DNA of 23,905 bases from Syntrophaceae bacterium UBA2208 (GCA_002327885.1 DCUS01000228.1:1-23905), one strand, 5' to 3'; counted from the first letter of the stretch, positions 7,973 to 15,282 are shown. Made by a program: numbers and translations. The notes: generated from the sequence alone by a model not told the origin.

Positions 7973-7996
7973 TATTAAGGGATTCATTACAAATAA

Positions 7997-8959
7997 ATGT
8001 CGAAACAGAAGGATTTATACAGTCATAAGGTAGTTCTTAAGAGGCTGCTAAATTTATCCATTTTTAGTGCCTGTGTGCTATTAACTCCTATAGTAGTTAC
8101 TGATAAATACTACATAGAACTTCTATTTTTATGCCATTACTATGTAATCCTTGCATGTAGTTGGGACCTTCTCTCTGGATTTACTGGCAATATTAATTTT
8201 GGTCACGCTTTTTTCATTGGTGCGGCAGGTTATACTGGGGCGTTGTTAAACTTACATTTGGGATACGGGCCCTGGCTTACATTGCCAATTGGTGGTCTGA
8301 TAGCTGCTCTTTGCGGTCTCTTAGTGGGCTCTTTCACCTTGAGACTTCGAGGGCCCTATTTTGCATCTGTTACCTTTTGTTTCGCTGCCCTTCTTTATAA
8401 ATGGACTATGATAAGCTGGGAAGTTTTTGGTGGAGAAGAGGGGCTTTCGGGAATCAGCCACCTTACGAAAACAGGCTTAGGTAATTATTATTTCTCGGCC
8501 ATTCTCATGTTGGTAACAGTCTTTTTTCTCTACTTTCTATCCAAATCTTTCTTTGGCTTGATCTTGAACTCTATTGGAGCAAACGAGATTGCAAGCGAAG
8601 GATCTGGAATTAATACCACTTTCTTTAAGATTACTGCCTTCGTTATTAGCTCATTTATAGCAGGGGTCGCTGGAGCCATGTATGCTCACACCCAGATGCA
8701 TGTAGGACCTGGGATGGCCCACGACTCTCTATCAAACCTGGTGCTTATTATGGCTGTAGTTGGAGGGATGGGAAGTATCGTTGGGCCAATCATCGGTGCT
8801 TATGTATTGACCTTGGTGAATGAGGCACTCAGAACTATAGGGGAGTTTCGTTTACTAATTTATAGTAGTGCTGTCGTCGTTATAATATTGTTTGCCCCCA
8901 AAGGGTTACTGGATATTATTATGCGCACCTTTCGTCGCGTTATGATTCAGAGGAGTTAG
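7997..8959 (+). CDS. livM: Branched-chain amino-acid-type ABC transporter permease LivM
   Basis: Second membrane subunit of the HAAT transporter, 320 residues, about eight to nine membrane segments. Family signature WDLLSGFTGNINFGHAFF (56-73) matches the canonical W-x-L-L-x-G-x-x-G block; the coupling region around SIGANEIASEGSGIN (192-206) is more diverged than in LivH. A basic N-terminal stretch (residues 3-17) precedes the first helix. The ribosome site is weak (AAGGGA about 14 bases upstream), so translation may rely on coupling to livH 24 bases upstream. It is followed after about 35 bases by the ATPase gene livG. Confidence 0.92.
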   Translation: MSKQKDLYSHKVVLKRLLNLSIFSACVLLTPIVVTDKYYIELLFLCHYYVILACSWDLLSGFTGNINFGHAFFIGAAGYTGALLNLHLGYGPWLTLPIGGLIAALCGLLVGSFTLRLRGPYFASVTFCFAALLYKWTMISWEVFGGEEGLSGISHLTKTGLGNYYFSAILMLVTVFFLYFLSKSFFGLILNSIGANEIASEGSGINTTFFKITAFVISSFIAGVAGAMYAHTQMHVGPGMAHDSLSNLVLIMAVVGGMGSIVGPIIGAYVLTLVNEALRTIGEFRLLIYSSAVVVIILFAPKGLLDIIMRTFRRVMIQRS

Positions 8960-8994
8960 GCCTCTTATTTTTGGACATGAGGGAAATCCAAGTA

Positions 8995-9723
8995 ATGTTA
9001 GAGATAAAAGGGCTGGACAAGTCTTTCGGTGGCTTACGTGCATTAGTCAATTTTGATTTAAGAGTCAATCAAGGGGATATCATTGGGATTATAGGCCCCA
9101 ATGGTGCAGGGAAAACCACTCTTTTTAATCTTATTACAGGCTTTATTCAACCAGATACCGGGGAGATTTGCTTCAAGGGTGAGAATATCACACACCTAAA
9201 ACCTTTCCAAATTGTAAATCGAGGTATTTCCAGAACCTTTCAACTTGTAGACCTTTTTAAAGAAATGACTGCCTTGGAAAACATTATGATCCCATGTTTT
9301 TCCCATCGTGCTAAAAATCACAGACATAGAGGGAAGACACCTTCAGATGTTGCTTTGGAGTTTCTTGAAGAAATAGGATTAGCCGATCGATATAATGAAT
9401 TAGTAAAAAACCTCCCATTTGGGGAATTGCGTTTGCTAGATATTGCAAGAGCCATGGTCACTGAACCCGACATCTTACTGCTGGATGAACCTTTTTCCGG
9501 GTTAGATGTGGAGGATGCAATTATACTTTCAAATGCAATTCAAAAGATGCACAAAAAAGGTCAGACTATGGTTATCATTGAGCATCGCCTCCGAGACCTC
9601 CTGAAATTAGTACAACGTATTATCGCCATTGTCTTTGGACAGAAAATTGCAGAGGGAACACCTGATGAAATCATGAATAATGAAAAAGTAGTCAATGCAT
9701 ACTTAGGAGAAAGGAGGAAATAA
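8995..9723 (+). CDS. livG: Branched-chain amino-acid-type ABC transporter ATP-binding protein LivG
   Basis: Cytoplasmic ATPase subunit. Walker A GPNGAGKTT (34-42), Q-loop FQ (82-83), Walker B ILLLDEP (160-166), H-loop H197 in IIEHRL. The signature motif reads LPFGELR (140-146) in place of LSGGQ, a variation often seen in LivG, whose signature is usually LSYGQQR; here even the SYGQ core is altered. The open frame can be read back to a TTG at 8971 (250 residues), but the start at 8995 gives the family-typical MLEIKGLDKSFGG opening and has GAGGG about 11 bases upstream; an ATG at 8977 is also possible. C-terminal GTPDEI and AYLGERR are typical. Overall 242 residues from 8995. It ends 7 bases before livF. 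Confidence 0.92.
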   Translation: MLEIKGLDKSFGGLRALVNFDLRVNQGDIIGIIGPNGAGKTTLFNLITGFIQPDTGEICFKGENITHLKPFQIVNRGISRTFQLVDLFKEMTALENIMIPCFSHRAKNHRHRGKTPSDVALEFLEEIGLADRYNELVKNLPFGELRLLDIARAMVTEPDILLLDEPFSGLDVEDAIILSNAIQKMHKKGQTMVIIEHRLRDLLKLVQRIIAIVFGQKIAEGTPDEIMNNEKVVNAYLGERRK

Positions 9724-9730
9724 AACGAAT

Positions 9731-10435
9731 TTGCTGGAGGTGAAAAATATTAGGGTCCTTTATGGTAAAGCCATTGTCTTGAATGGGTTGACAATAAACT
9801 TAAAGCCAAGAGAGTTGGTCGGAATCATTGGGCCGAATGGAGCAGGGAAGACTACACTCTTAAAGGCCATTTCTCAGTTGATTCCTGCTGAAGGGGAAAT
9901 CATGTTCAATGGGGACCAGATTAATCAACGAAAACCGAATGAAATTGTTCGTATGGGAATCATACATTGTCCTGAGAGGAGACAGCTTTTTAATGACTTT
10001 ACAATACTAGAAAACCTGGAAATGGGAGCTTTTCTAAGAAAGGATAAACTTGAGATTCAAAAGGACCTACAGTATATTTACAACCTTTTTCCTGTATTGA
10101 ATGAACGTAAGAATCAGGTGGCTGGTACACTCAGTGGCGGAGAGCAACAGATGTTGGCTATAGGACGATCCCTTATGAGCAAACCCAAGTTGCTTATGAT
10201 GGACGAACCCTCTATGGGGCTCTCTCCTCTGGTGAAGTCCTATTTGATAAATAGCATTAGAGATATCTGGAAATCCGGAATAACTGTATTATTGGTTGAG
10301 CAGGACGCCACTTTAACCCTAAATTTAACTGAAAGGGTTTACATCATCGAACATGGTAGGGTTGGACTTGAAGGAAAGAGCGAGCAGTTGATGGATAATG
10401 AAGAAGTCAAACGGGTCTATTTTCAACTCGGCTAA
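9731..10435 (+). CDS. livF: Branched-chain amino-acid-type ABC transporter ATP-binding protein LivF
   Basis: Second ATPase of the HAAT transporter, 234 residues, normal length. Walker A GPNGAGKTT (34-42), signature LSGGEQQ (134-140), Walker B KLLMMDEP (153-160) and glutamine Q191 in LLVEQD in place of the H-loop histidine, which is usual for LivF. It starts with TTG at 9731 (MLEVKNIRVLYG), only 7 bases after livG, with AGGAGG 13 bases upstream inside the end of livG. Unlike LivG, it has a fully canonical signature, so the ATPase dimer is asymmetric. Last gene of the transporter; no clear terminator follows. Confidence 0.93.
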   Translation: MLEVKNIRVLYGKAIVLNGLTINLKPRELVGIIGPNGAGKTTLLKAISQLIPAEGEIMFNGDQINQRKPNEIVRMGIIHCPERRQLFNDFTILENLEMGAFLRKDKLEIQKDLQYIYNLFPVLNERKNQVAGTLSGGEQQMLAIGRSLMSKPKLLMMDEPSMGLSPLVKSYLINSIRDIWKSGITVLLVEQDATLTLNLTERVYIIEHGRVGLEGKSEQLMDNEEVKRVYFQLG

Positions 10436-10612
10436 AAAGCCAAAAAGCGAATAGTGGTTACTGGGGAGTAAAGGGAAGAATCTTATTCACCAAGAATTCA
10501 GTAAATTATAGAAACTATTCTCCAAATCGATACAGTCTTTGTTTTGAGGAAATAACCTTCTTTAGTCTATTAACAGTGGTGATTACCCAAAGAGTTGAAC
10601 AGGAGGTGTGTT

Positions 10613-11068
10613 ATGCAATACTCCATTGAGAGGCCTGAGATTGACCAATTTTTAACCTGCGCTCGAATTGGAAGGATTGGCTTGATTTCAAAAGAAGGTC
10701 CTTATATCGTTCCTGTTGGGTATGGATATTCCGAGGGAAAAATTTTTTTTCACACCTGTCAGGAGGGTATGAAAATGGATATCATCAGAGCTAACCCAAA
10801 TATATGTTTTGAAGTGGACGAATCACTATCTGACGCATCTCTAGCCAAAAGTGTTATCATTATGGGGCAGGCAGAGATTATCGAAGAAAAGAAGCTGATG
10901 ATGCCATATTTAAAGAAACTTATAGATAAGTATCGTGTTCCCATTTCTTTTGGGGCATATATGAGAAGAGGAGGTCGTAGTATTAAGGATGAGTTAGAAA
11001 GGGTGAGAATTGTCCTAATTACTCCTGACAAGATTACCGGAAGTAGGCTGCTTAGGACAAAATTCTAA
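10613..11068 (+). CDS. Pyridoxamine 5'-phosphate oxidase-like / NimA-type flavin-binding protein
   Basis: Small FMN-binding split-barrel protein of the PNPOx-like superfamily, closest in look to the Nim (nitroimidazole reductase) group. Signs: CARIGRIGLISKEGPYIVPVGYGY (16-39 region), IFFHTCQEGMK (44-54) and NICFEVDE (63-70), the usual order of flavin-contact strands. The open frame can be read from a TTG at 10595, but AGGAGG at 10601-10606 lies inside that extension and 6 bases before the ATG at 10613, which is therefore the start (151 residues). Likely role: flavin or cofactor-dependent reduction, or heme/flavin binding; the true substrate is unknown in most members. About 175 bases after livF; it may have its own promoter. 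Confidence 0.82.
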   Translation: MQYSIERPEIDQFLTCARIGRIGLISKEGPYIVPVGYGYSEGKIFFHTCQEGMKMDIIRANPNICFEVDESLSDASLAKSVIIMGQAEIIEEKKLMMPYLKKLIDKYRVPISFGAYMRRGGRSIKDELERVRIVLITPDKITGSRLLRTKF

Positions 11069-11140
11069 AACATTTTTAAAAATTGCGATCTTTAAACAGA
11101 CATAGGATATGGCAGGCGAGAAAATTTTAGGAGAATGTAA

Positions 11141-11302
11141 TCAACAGATATCCTTTGTATCTAATCTGAATAACACTAGATTAGCCGACAGTTGTTTTGA
11201 TTCAATAATATTTATATCAAGATTTTCAATGGTTCCCTTAGCTTTTTTGAGCAGTTTTAAATCATTAATCTCGATTACAATTTGGGCATAATTCTTATCC
11301 AC
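11141..11302 (-). CDS. Hypothetical small protein, 53 residues, GTG start
   Basis: Unrecognised. On the minus strand a GTG at 11302 opens 53 codons to TGA at 11141. The product reads like real protein, with an alternating strand/helix pattern (IVIEINDLKLLKKAKG, then LDINIIE, then NLVLFRLDTKDI) and ordinary charge content despite AT-rich DNA. There is no convincing ribosome site and no partner gene. A plus-strand frame over the same bases (11109-11291) looks like its antisense shadow. It may be a real small gene or the 3' remnant of a longer one; a stop directly precedes the GTG. Confidence 0.3.
   Translation of the reverse strand: MDKNYAQIVIEINDLKLLKKAKGTIENLDINIIESKQLSANLVLFRLDTKDIC
11161..11184. 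repeat. 7-bp inverted repeat CTAATCT/AGATTAG
   Basis: Perfect 7-bp arms (11161-11167, 11178-11184) around a 10-base loop, about 95 bases after the flavin-protein gene. No U-tract follows in either direction, so a terminator is doubtful. It lies inside the hypothetical minus-strand ORF. Confidence 0.25.
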
Positions 11303-11306
11303 TCAT

Positions 11307-11471
11307 ATGCGAGTGGTAGCACTGAAGCTTACAGAAAAAGGGTTTCTCAAAATTAGAGGTTACAATGCATCTCCTTTTAAGGTTGCTGGAATCATTATGC
11401 TCATTTGTTATATCCCAATCATATTGACAATAAATAACAAAAATATTAGGAAACTGTATGGAGAAGTATAA
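11307..11471 (+). CDS. Doubtful small membrane ORF, 54 residues, overlapping the next gene start
   Basis: Unrecognised. ATG at 11307 opens 54 codons, stopping at 11469-11471, 14 bases inside the next gene. It has a basic N-terminal half and one hydrophobic segment (VAGIIMLICYIPIILTI, about 26-42), as in a single-pass small membrane protein. No ribosome site is visible. A minus-strand frame over the same region (11295-11498) is an alternative reading. The overlapping stop could couple it to the TIGR04076 gene. Weak call. Confidence 0.15.
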   Translation: MRVVALKLTEKGFLKIRGYNASPFKVAGIIMLICYIPIILTINNKNIRKLYGEV

Positions 11472-11730
11472 AGTCGTAGTGAAGGCTAAGGATAGCAAAT
11501 GCCCCTTTATTAAGGAGGGGGATCAATTTGTAATTGAAGGAACCATGTTAAATTTAAAAGAAACAGACTCCCTTTGTACAGTGGCCCTAAGCTCAATGAA
11601 TTATTCATTGTACATGATGAGCAACGTGAAAGACCCAAAGAGTTTTGGTAGAAGTGAAGTCTATTGTCTCCAATGCCCCGACCCTGATACAAGGGTAATT
11701 TTTGAAATTACTCGTGAACCTTTGGGATAA
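11458..11730 (+). CDS. TIGR04076 family protein
   Basis: Conserved small protein of unknown function, 90 residues, common in anaerobes. Matching features: N-terminal strand with SKCPFIKEGDQF (13-24), corresponding to the family's C-P-x-x-x-G-D motif; a central LC-x-x-AL segment (about 39-45); and the C-terminal CPDPDTRVIFEITR (77-90 region), corresponding to C-P-D-P-x-x-x-V-x-F-E. The conserved cysteines suggest a metal or redox role, but no activity is known to me. An AGGA ribosome site lies about 8 bases before the ATG. It is isolated by gaps on both sides in a sparse zone between the flavin protein and the RutC-like gene. Confidence 0.75.
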   Translation: MEKYKVVVKAKDSKCPFIKEGDQFVIEGTMLNLKETDSLCTVALSSMNYSLYMMSNVKDPKSFGRSEVYCLQCPDPDTRVIFEITREPLG

Positions 11731-11791
11731 TGAAAAATTATATAACGGCAATGAAAAAGAATAAGATTAATCCACCTAATGTAAACCGAAT

Positions 11792-12013
11792 ATGGCGCCG
11801 ATGTTTTGTTCGAAAAGGAGATTGAGGATTCACTCACAACTAGGCCGGTTAGCTGATATGGTTGAGTTAAATCAAGACAAAAAGGAAGTCAACCTTACAC
11901 TCGGGGAGATTCTTTCAAACATGACGATCTTACTTAGGTGCTTTGGTTGCATGTGATACTCCATAGAAGCATTTGTGGTGAACGCAAAGAAACTTCTACA
12001 TCTGTCAATATAA
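11792..12013 (+). pseudogene. Possible decayed DUF1858-type (redox disulfide) gene
   Basis: ATG at 11792 reads 54 codons to TGA (11954), then continues in the same frame to TAA at 12011. Across the stop the reading is LTLGEIL, then LLRCFGCM, stop, YSIEAF, then AKKLL. This resembles the order of the DUF1858 / hybrid-cluster-associated domain: TxGEIL, then a hydrophobic helix, FG-x-C-x-GC, then a SIEEA helix ending in LLxxLN. The central part is shortened and the second cysteine region contains the stop. It could be a relic of a small redox protein. The match is by eye only and the segment is short. It fills the 310-base gap before the RutC-like gene. Confidence 0.28.
11936..11951 (+). promoter_or_regulatory. 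Candidate sigma-54 promoter upstream of the RutC-like gene
   Basis: AGGTGC-TTTGG-TTGCA has the GG and GC pairs of a sigma-54 promoter at exact 10-base separation and a perfect TTGCA -12 element; the -24 element is poor (only GG and the C agree). It lies 90 bases before the start at 12041. The same bases encode the LRCFGC part of the possible DUF1858 relic, so chance is a real alternative. Confidence 0.3.
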
Positions 12014-12040
12014 ATCCCATCGAAGGAGGATATAATTATT

Positions 12041-12421
12041 ATGCCAAATCAAGTAATAATACCGAACGGGTCTCCACCTCCCCTTGCCCCTTATTCCCCT
12101 GGCATTAAGTCAGAGAACGTAGTCTATGTTTCTGGTACACTTCCACTCGATAAAGAAGGGAAGCTGGTAGGAGCTAACGACGTTCGTGAGCAGACACGGC
12201 ATGTGCTTGAGATAATTAAGAGTGTGATAGAAGCTTCGGGAGGAACATTGGCTAACATCACTTTTAACATGATTTTTCTCAATGATCTTTCCAATTATAC
12301 CAAAATGAACGAGGTTTATGCTGAATACTTTCCGAAGAATCCGCCGGCTCGTATTTGTATTCGAGCTGACCTTATAAAGCCAGAATTTCTTATCGAGATT
12401 TCATCGATCGCTCATCTTTAG
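12041..12421 (+). CDS. Rid family protein, RutC-like (aminoacrylate deaminase-type)
   Basis: Rid-superfamily enamine/imine deaminase. Over its whole length it resembles E. coli RutC, which deaminates 3-aminoacrylate to malonate semialdehyde: VIIPNGSPPPLAPYSPG opening, NVVYVSGTLPLD (26-37), QTRHVLE (51-57), ITFNMIFL (73-80), YAEYFPKNPPARICI (93-107) and EISSIAHL at the end. The key arginine is present (R104 in PPARICI), as is the late glutamate (E119), unlike the first Rid protein in this window. 126 residues, normal length. Strong AGGAGG about 12 bases before the ATG. No rutA, B, D, E or F neighbours are present, and the RutA step needs oxygen, so a pyrimidine role is unlikely; general enamine clean-up or a beta-alanine-type pathway fits better. 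Confidence 0.87.
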   Translation: MPNQVIIPNGSPPPLAPYSPGIKSENVVYVSGTLPLDKEGKLVGANDVREQTRHVLEIIKSVIEASGGTLANITFNMIFLNDLSNYTKMNEVYAEYFPKNPPARICIRADLIKPEFLIEISSIAHL

Positions 12422-12480
12422 AAATCTCTGGTTTTATGCCAAAAGTTGCTCTTACGTATTTGGAGCTATATATTTAAAGA

Positions 12481-12594
12481 ATGGCAAAGCCCCTTCTGTT
12501 TGAACCCATGAAGTAGAAAAACATTGATCCTGGCAAGTGTGTGGTTTCTGGAGTAATGTTAAACACGGTCATAATGGTTTTTCCCCGAAGCTAA
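12481..12594 (+). pseudogene. Possible ferredoxin-like remnant
   Basis: ATG at 12481 gives MAKPLLFEPMK, then TAG (12514), then in the same frame KNIDPGKCVVSGVMLNT and a stop at 12592. The order IDPxKCxx(S)Gx(M)xNT mirrors the first half of a [4Fe-4S] ferredoxin motif, IDPxKCxxCGxCxNxCP, with the second and third cysteines replaced. A ferredoxin-type partner next to an AOR gene is common, which makes the reading tempting. The match covers only about 20 residues, so chance cannot be excluded. Confidence 0.2.
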
Positions 12595-12606
12595 TTTAAC
12601 TATTAT

Positions 12607-12716
12607 GGTTACCTCTAAAAATGTCATTCCTGCGAAAGCAGGAATCCATAACTTGTTGACATTACTGGACTCCCGCCTGCGCGGGAGTGACAAATTGGGA
12701 ATTATTAGAGGTGCCC
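12607..12716. repeat. MITE/REP-like dispersed repeat with two hairpins and terminal inverted repeats
   Basis: Outer arms ACCTCTAA (12611-12618) and TTAGAGGT (12705-12712) are inverted repeats. Inside are two perfect 8-bp hairpins: ATTCCTGC/GCAGGAAT (12626-12645, GAAA loop) and ACTCCCGC/GCGGGAGT (12669-12688, CTGC loop). They are bounded by GTCATTCC and GGAGTGAC. Such CATTCC-TGCG-AAAGC-AGGAAT elements are widespread in proteobacterial and metagenomic genomes and read as PAKAGI- and RRRES-like peptides when translated. Non-coding. Confidence 0.85.
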
Positions 12717-13084
12717 TTATCGACAAGGCCACCAAAGCGGTCAATTTCGAAAAAGGGAAATTGCCACATTTAATACTTTTGCAGCTTCTCTCTTGCTTAG
12801 TTCGGAATAGATCACTTTGATGCTTATTCTTACATGATAACCACAGCGAAAAGGATTTCAAGTTACTAAAGACCTCTTGGAGATGTTGAATGTACGGATG
12901 AGACATAGAGACTATCGAGATTTCCCAACACCGTCACATTTTTAAAAATCGCCCTATTCTTTTCTTTTTTGACAACAAGCAGAGTTCCGAGCTTTCATTT
13001 TTATAGAATTGTTTGGATAAAGTTATTGGGTTTTATCATAATAATTTATGCCCAAAATCCGAATGGTAAAGAAAGGAATTTCCT
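12717..13084. other. Gene-free stretch upstream of the AOR gene
   Basis: About 370 bases with no supported gene. One frame (about 12843-12945) reads a protein-like 33 codons (QVTKDLLEMLNVRM and on) but has no start and may be a decayed gene end. Just before the AOR start, TTGGAT (13013-13018) and CATAAT (13037-13042) are 18 bases apart and could be a weak sigma-70 promoter. Nothing else is recognised. Confidence 0.4.
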
Positions 13085-14839
13085 GTGAAAGGTTTCTTTA
13101 ATAAAATTTTGAGGATCAATCTCAAAACAAAAACCTTTAAAGAAGAAACTATCCCTGATTCAATCTATGAAACCTATTTAGGGGGAAAGGGACTGGGCAC
13201 TTATTTACTCATGAAGGAAAATCCTCCCGGTGTTGATCCTCTCTCTCCAAACAATAAGCTCATTTTTTCCACGGGTCCGATCACCAATACCCGAATCTAT
13301 GGCTCCTGTCGGCATGGTGTGTTTACCAAATCCCCCTTGACGGGAGGTTACTCAGAATCTTATTCCGGAGGAAAAGTGGCAGAACCGATGAGCCGGACGG
13401 GTTATGATGCCTTCATTTTCGAAGAGGCAGCCAATGGTCCTGTTTGGATTGAGATCTCTGAACAGAAAGTGGTCTTCCACGATGCGAAAGACCTCTGGGG
13501 GAAAGATTGCTGTTCCACAGAAGATGAAGTTCTAAAGAGAGTCGATAAAAAAGGTGCGGGTGCTCTAGTCATCGGCCCAGCCGGCGAAAATCTGGTCCGA
13601 TATGCTGTGATTGAAAATGATTACTGGCGATCCCTCGGCAGAACTGGAGTCGGCGCTGTGATGGGCTCCAAGAAGACGAAGGCCATTGTTTTTCACGGAG
13701 AAAGGAAAAAGGAGGTTGCCTATCCTGATCGGGTCGAGCAGTTTGCAAAAGAGACTTTAGAACGAGGTAAAGACAATCCAGGAGTTCAAAGCTACAAAAG
13801 GTTTGGAACTCCAATGCTGGTAGCCATGAATAATGCGGTGGGTGCATTCCCATCAAAGTATTGGCATCTCGGAACGTTTGAAGGATGGGAGAAAATCAGC
13901 GCAGAATCCCTTCTTGAAAGGTGCCAAGTGAGACCCGCTGCCTGCCTCCGTTGCTTTATAGCCTGTGGGAATATGAGCGAGGTTAAGGAAGGGAGGCATA
14001 AGGGCCTCAAGATCGAAGGGCCGGAATACGAAACGATTTATGCTTTTGGCGGCCTCTGCATGGTCCATGAGATTGAGGAAATTGCATATCTCAATGATAT
14101 CTGTGACCGCCTCGGCATGGATACCATCTCTGCTGGAAGCCTTTGCGCTTTTGCCATTGAAGCTTCAGAGATGGGCCGAATTAAGGAAAAGATCGGTTGG
14201 GGCGAGGTGGATAAAATTGCAGAGCTCCTCCATGATATTGCATCTAAAAAAGGAATTGGAGCGATTTTAGCGGAAGGAATCCGGTATGCGGCCAAAGCAT
14301 GGGATATGGAGGACATCGCCATCCATGTGAAGGGCCTTGATCCTGCGGGTTATGATCCAAGAATCCTCAAGGGAATGGGCCTCGCCAATGCGACTTCGGA
14401 CCGTGGAGCCTGCCATTTAAGGGCGACATTCTACAAAGCAGAGCTCGCCGGAATGATCCCGATGGATCAAATGGAAGGAAAGGCAAAACTTTTTCTCGAA
14501 TTTGAAGATCGGTTTAATATCCACGATTCCCTTATCCTGTGCCGATTTTATAGAGATCTTTACTGGGATTGGAGTTACCTCTCAACAATCGTTGAAATGA
14601 CCACAGGCCTCAAGCTGGATGAAAATGGTTTGAGGAAAATTTCATCCACGATCCAGAACGAAACCCGAAAGTTCAATCTCCGCGAAGGCCTCACGTCAAA
14701 GGATGATACCCTCCCCAAGAGATTTTTTGATGAACCCTTGGGCAAGGATGGAAAAGTGATCCGAAGAGAAGAACTCCAGAAAATGCTTCAGGATTACTAC
14801 GCCCTGAGAGGTTGGAGCACCGAAGGCATTCCAAGGTAG
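13085..14839 (+). CDS. Aldehyde ferredoxin oxidoreductase family protein (tungsten pterin enzyme)
   Basis: Cytoplasmic tungsten-bispyranopterin and [4Fe-4S] enzyme that oxidises aldehydes to carboxylic acids with ferredoxin, or runs in reverse. N-terminal domain (1-210) begins FNKILRINL and contains RTGVGAVMGSK (186-196). The [4Fe-4S] ligands are present as C287-x2-C290-x3-C294 plus distal C486, at spacing matching Pyrococcus furiosus AOR. The pterin-site block DRGACH (439-444) and the EGPEYET segment (311-317) are also there. 584 residues, normal for the family. Start GTG at 13085 with AAAGGA about 8 bases upstream. No intact ferredoxin, MoeA/MoaD or tungsten transport gene is adjacent. The substrate is unpredictable; an aldehyde from the nearby aminotransferases is a reasonable guess. 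It converges on the HepT gene, 14 bases away. Confidence 0.93.
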   Translation: MKGFFNKILRINLKTKTFKEETIPDSIYETYLGGKGLGTYLLMKENPPGVDPLSPNNKLIFSTGPITNTRIYGSCRHGVFTKSPLTGGYSESYSGGKVAEPMSRTGYDAFIFEEAANGPVWIEISEQKVVFHDAKDLWGKDCCSTEDEVLKRVDKKGAGALVIGPAGENLVRYAVIENDYWRSLGRTGVGAVMGSKKTKAIVFHGERKKEVAYPDRVEQFAKETLERGKDNPGVQSYKRFGTPMLVAMNNAVGAFPSKYWHLGTFEGWEKISAESLLERCQVRPAACLRCFIACGNMSEVKEGRHKGLKIEGPEYETIYAFGGLCMVHEIEEIAYLNDICDRLGMDTISAGSLCAFAIEASEMGRIKEKIGWGEVDKIAELLHDIASKKGIGAILAEGIRYAAKAWDMEDIAIHVKGLDPAGYDPRILKGMGLANATSDRGACHLRATFYKAELAGMIPMDQMEGKAKLFLEFEDRFNIHDSLILCRFYRDLYWDWSYLSTIVEMTTGLKLDENGLRKISSTIQNETRKFNLREGLTSKDDTLPKRFFDEPLGKDGKVIRREELQKMLQDYYALRGWSTEGIPR

Positions 14840-14853
14840 AAAACGGTTTGGAG

Positions 14854-15282
14854 TCAATTTGCCCGAAGCGAAGCTTCCACTTTATAAACGAGTTCATTGA
14901 AGGTTGATTCAGCCTTGTCAATGAATTCCTTGATATTGTTCCACCGTATATCTAAATATTCATGAGCTAAGATATTTCGGAGTTTCGCCCAATGAGAAAG
15001 CTCTTCTCCAAAAAACTCTGTAAACCCAGGTAAGCTCCCTAAATCGAATAGAACCTCCCGATAAGTTTCCGGGATTGCTCTCTTTCTGACAGCTAAAATG
15101 ATCTTCCCTATATCGATTGCACAATTAACCAAATTTTCGACCCATCTTTCAACATTTCTCCGAGTGTCCCTGTTTTCTATATAAACTCTTCTCTCCAATC
15201 CTTTGAATTTCTGAAAATCCTGAAGCTCTTCTTTAAGGAAATCTAAGTGTTTTAATAACCTTTCCCGATCATGTTTATGCAT
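14854..15282 (-). CDS. hepT: HEPN-domain toxin HepT (DUF86)
   Basis: Toxin of the HEPN/MNT toxin-antitoxin class: an all-helical RNase whose catalytic motif R-x4-H-x-Y is intact as R102-NILA-H107-E-Y109. 142 residues, family length. In characterised pairs the MNT partner neutralises HepT by attaching AMP units to the motif tyrosine, here Y109. The ATG at 15282 overlaps the end of the MntA gene by 8 bases, the usual antitoxin-first, translationally coupled layout. A GGAAAA stretch upstream serves as a weak ribosome site. It converges with the AOR gene without a visible terminator between them. Probably acquired independently of the metabolic genes on either side. Confidence 0.9.
   Translation of the reverse strand: MHKHDRERLLKHLDFLKEELQDFQKFKGLERRVYIENRDTRRNVERWVENLVNCAIDIGKIILAVRKRAIPETYREVLFDLGSLPGFTEFFGEELSHWAKLRNILAHEYLDIRWNNIKEFIDKAESTFNELVYKVEASLRAN

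Noticed and set aside
11109..11291. 60-codon plus-strand ORF
   Set aside because: Serine- and phenylalanine-rich product typical of an antisense frame; the minus strand over the same bases gives a more protein-like reading.
12605..12820. Plus-strand ORF of 71 codons
   Set aside because: Reads straight through the MITE-like repeat (PAKAGI peptide); a repeat, not a gene.
12559..12906. Minus-strand ORF of 115 codons
   Set aside because: Much of it is the translated hairpin repeat (PAF-AGM and PRRRES-like peptides) and the rest has no family signal.
13569..14322. Several ORFs of 70-95 codons antisense to or out of frame with the AOR gene
   Set aside because: The AOR frame has clear family motifs throughout; these are shadows.
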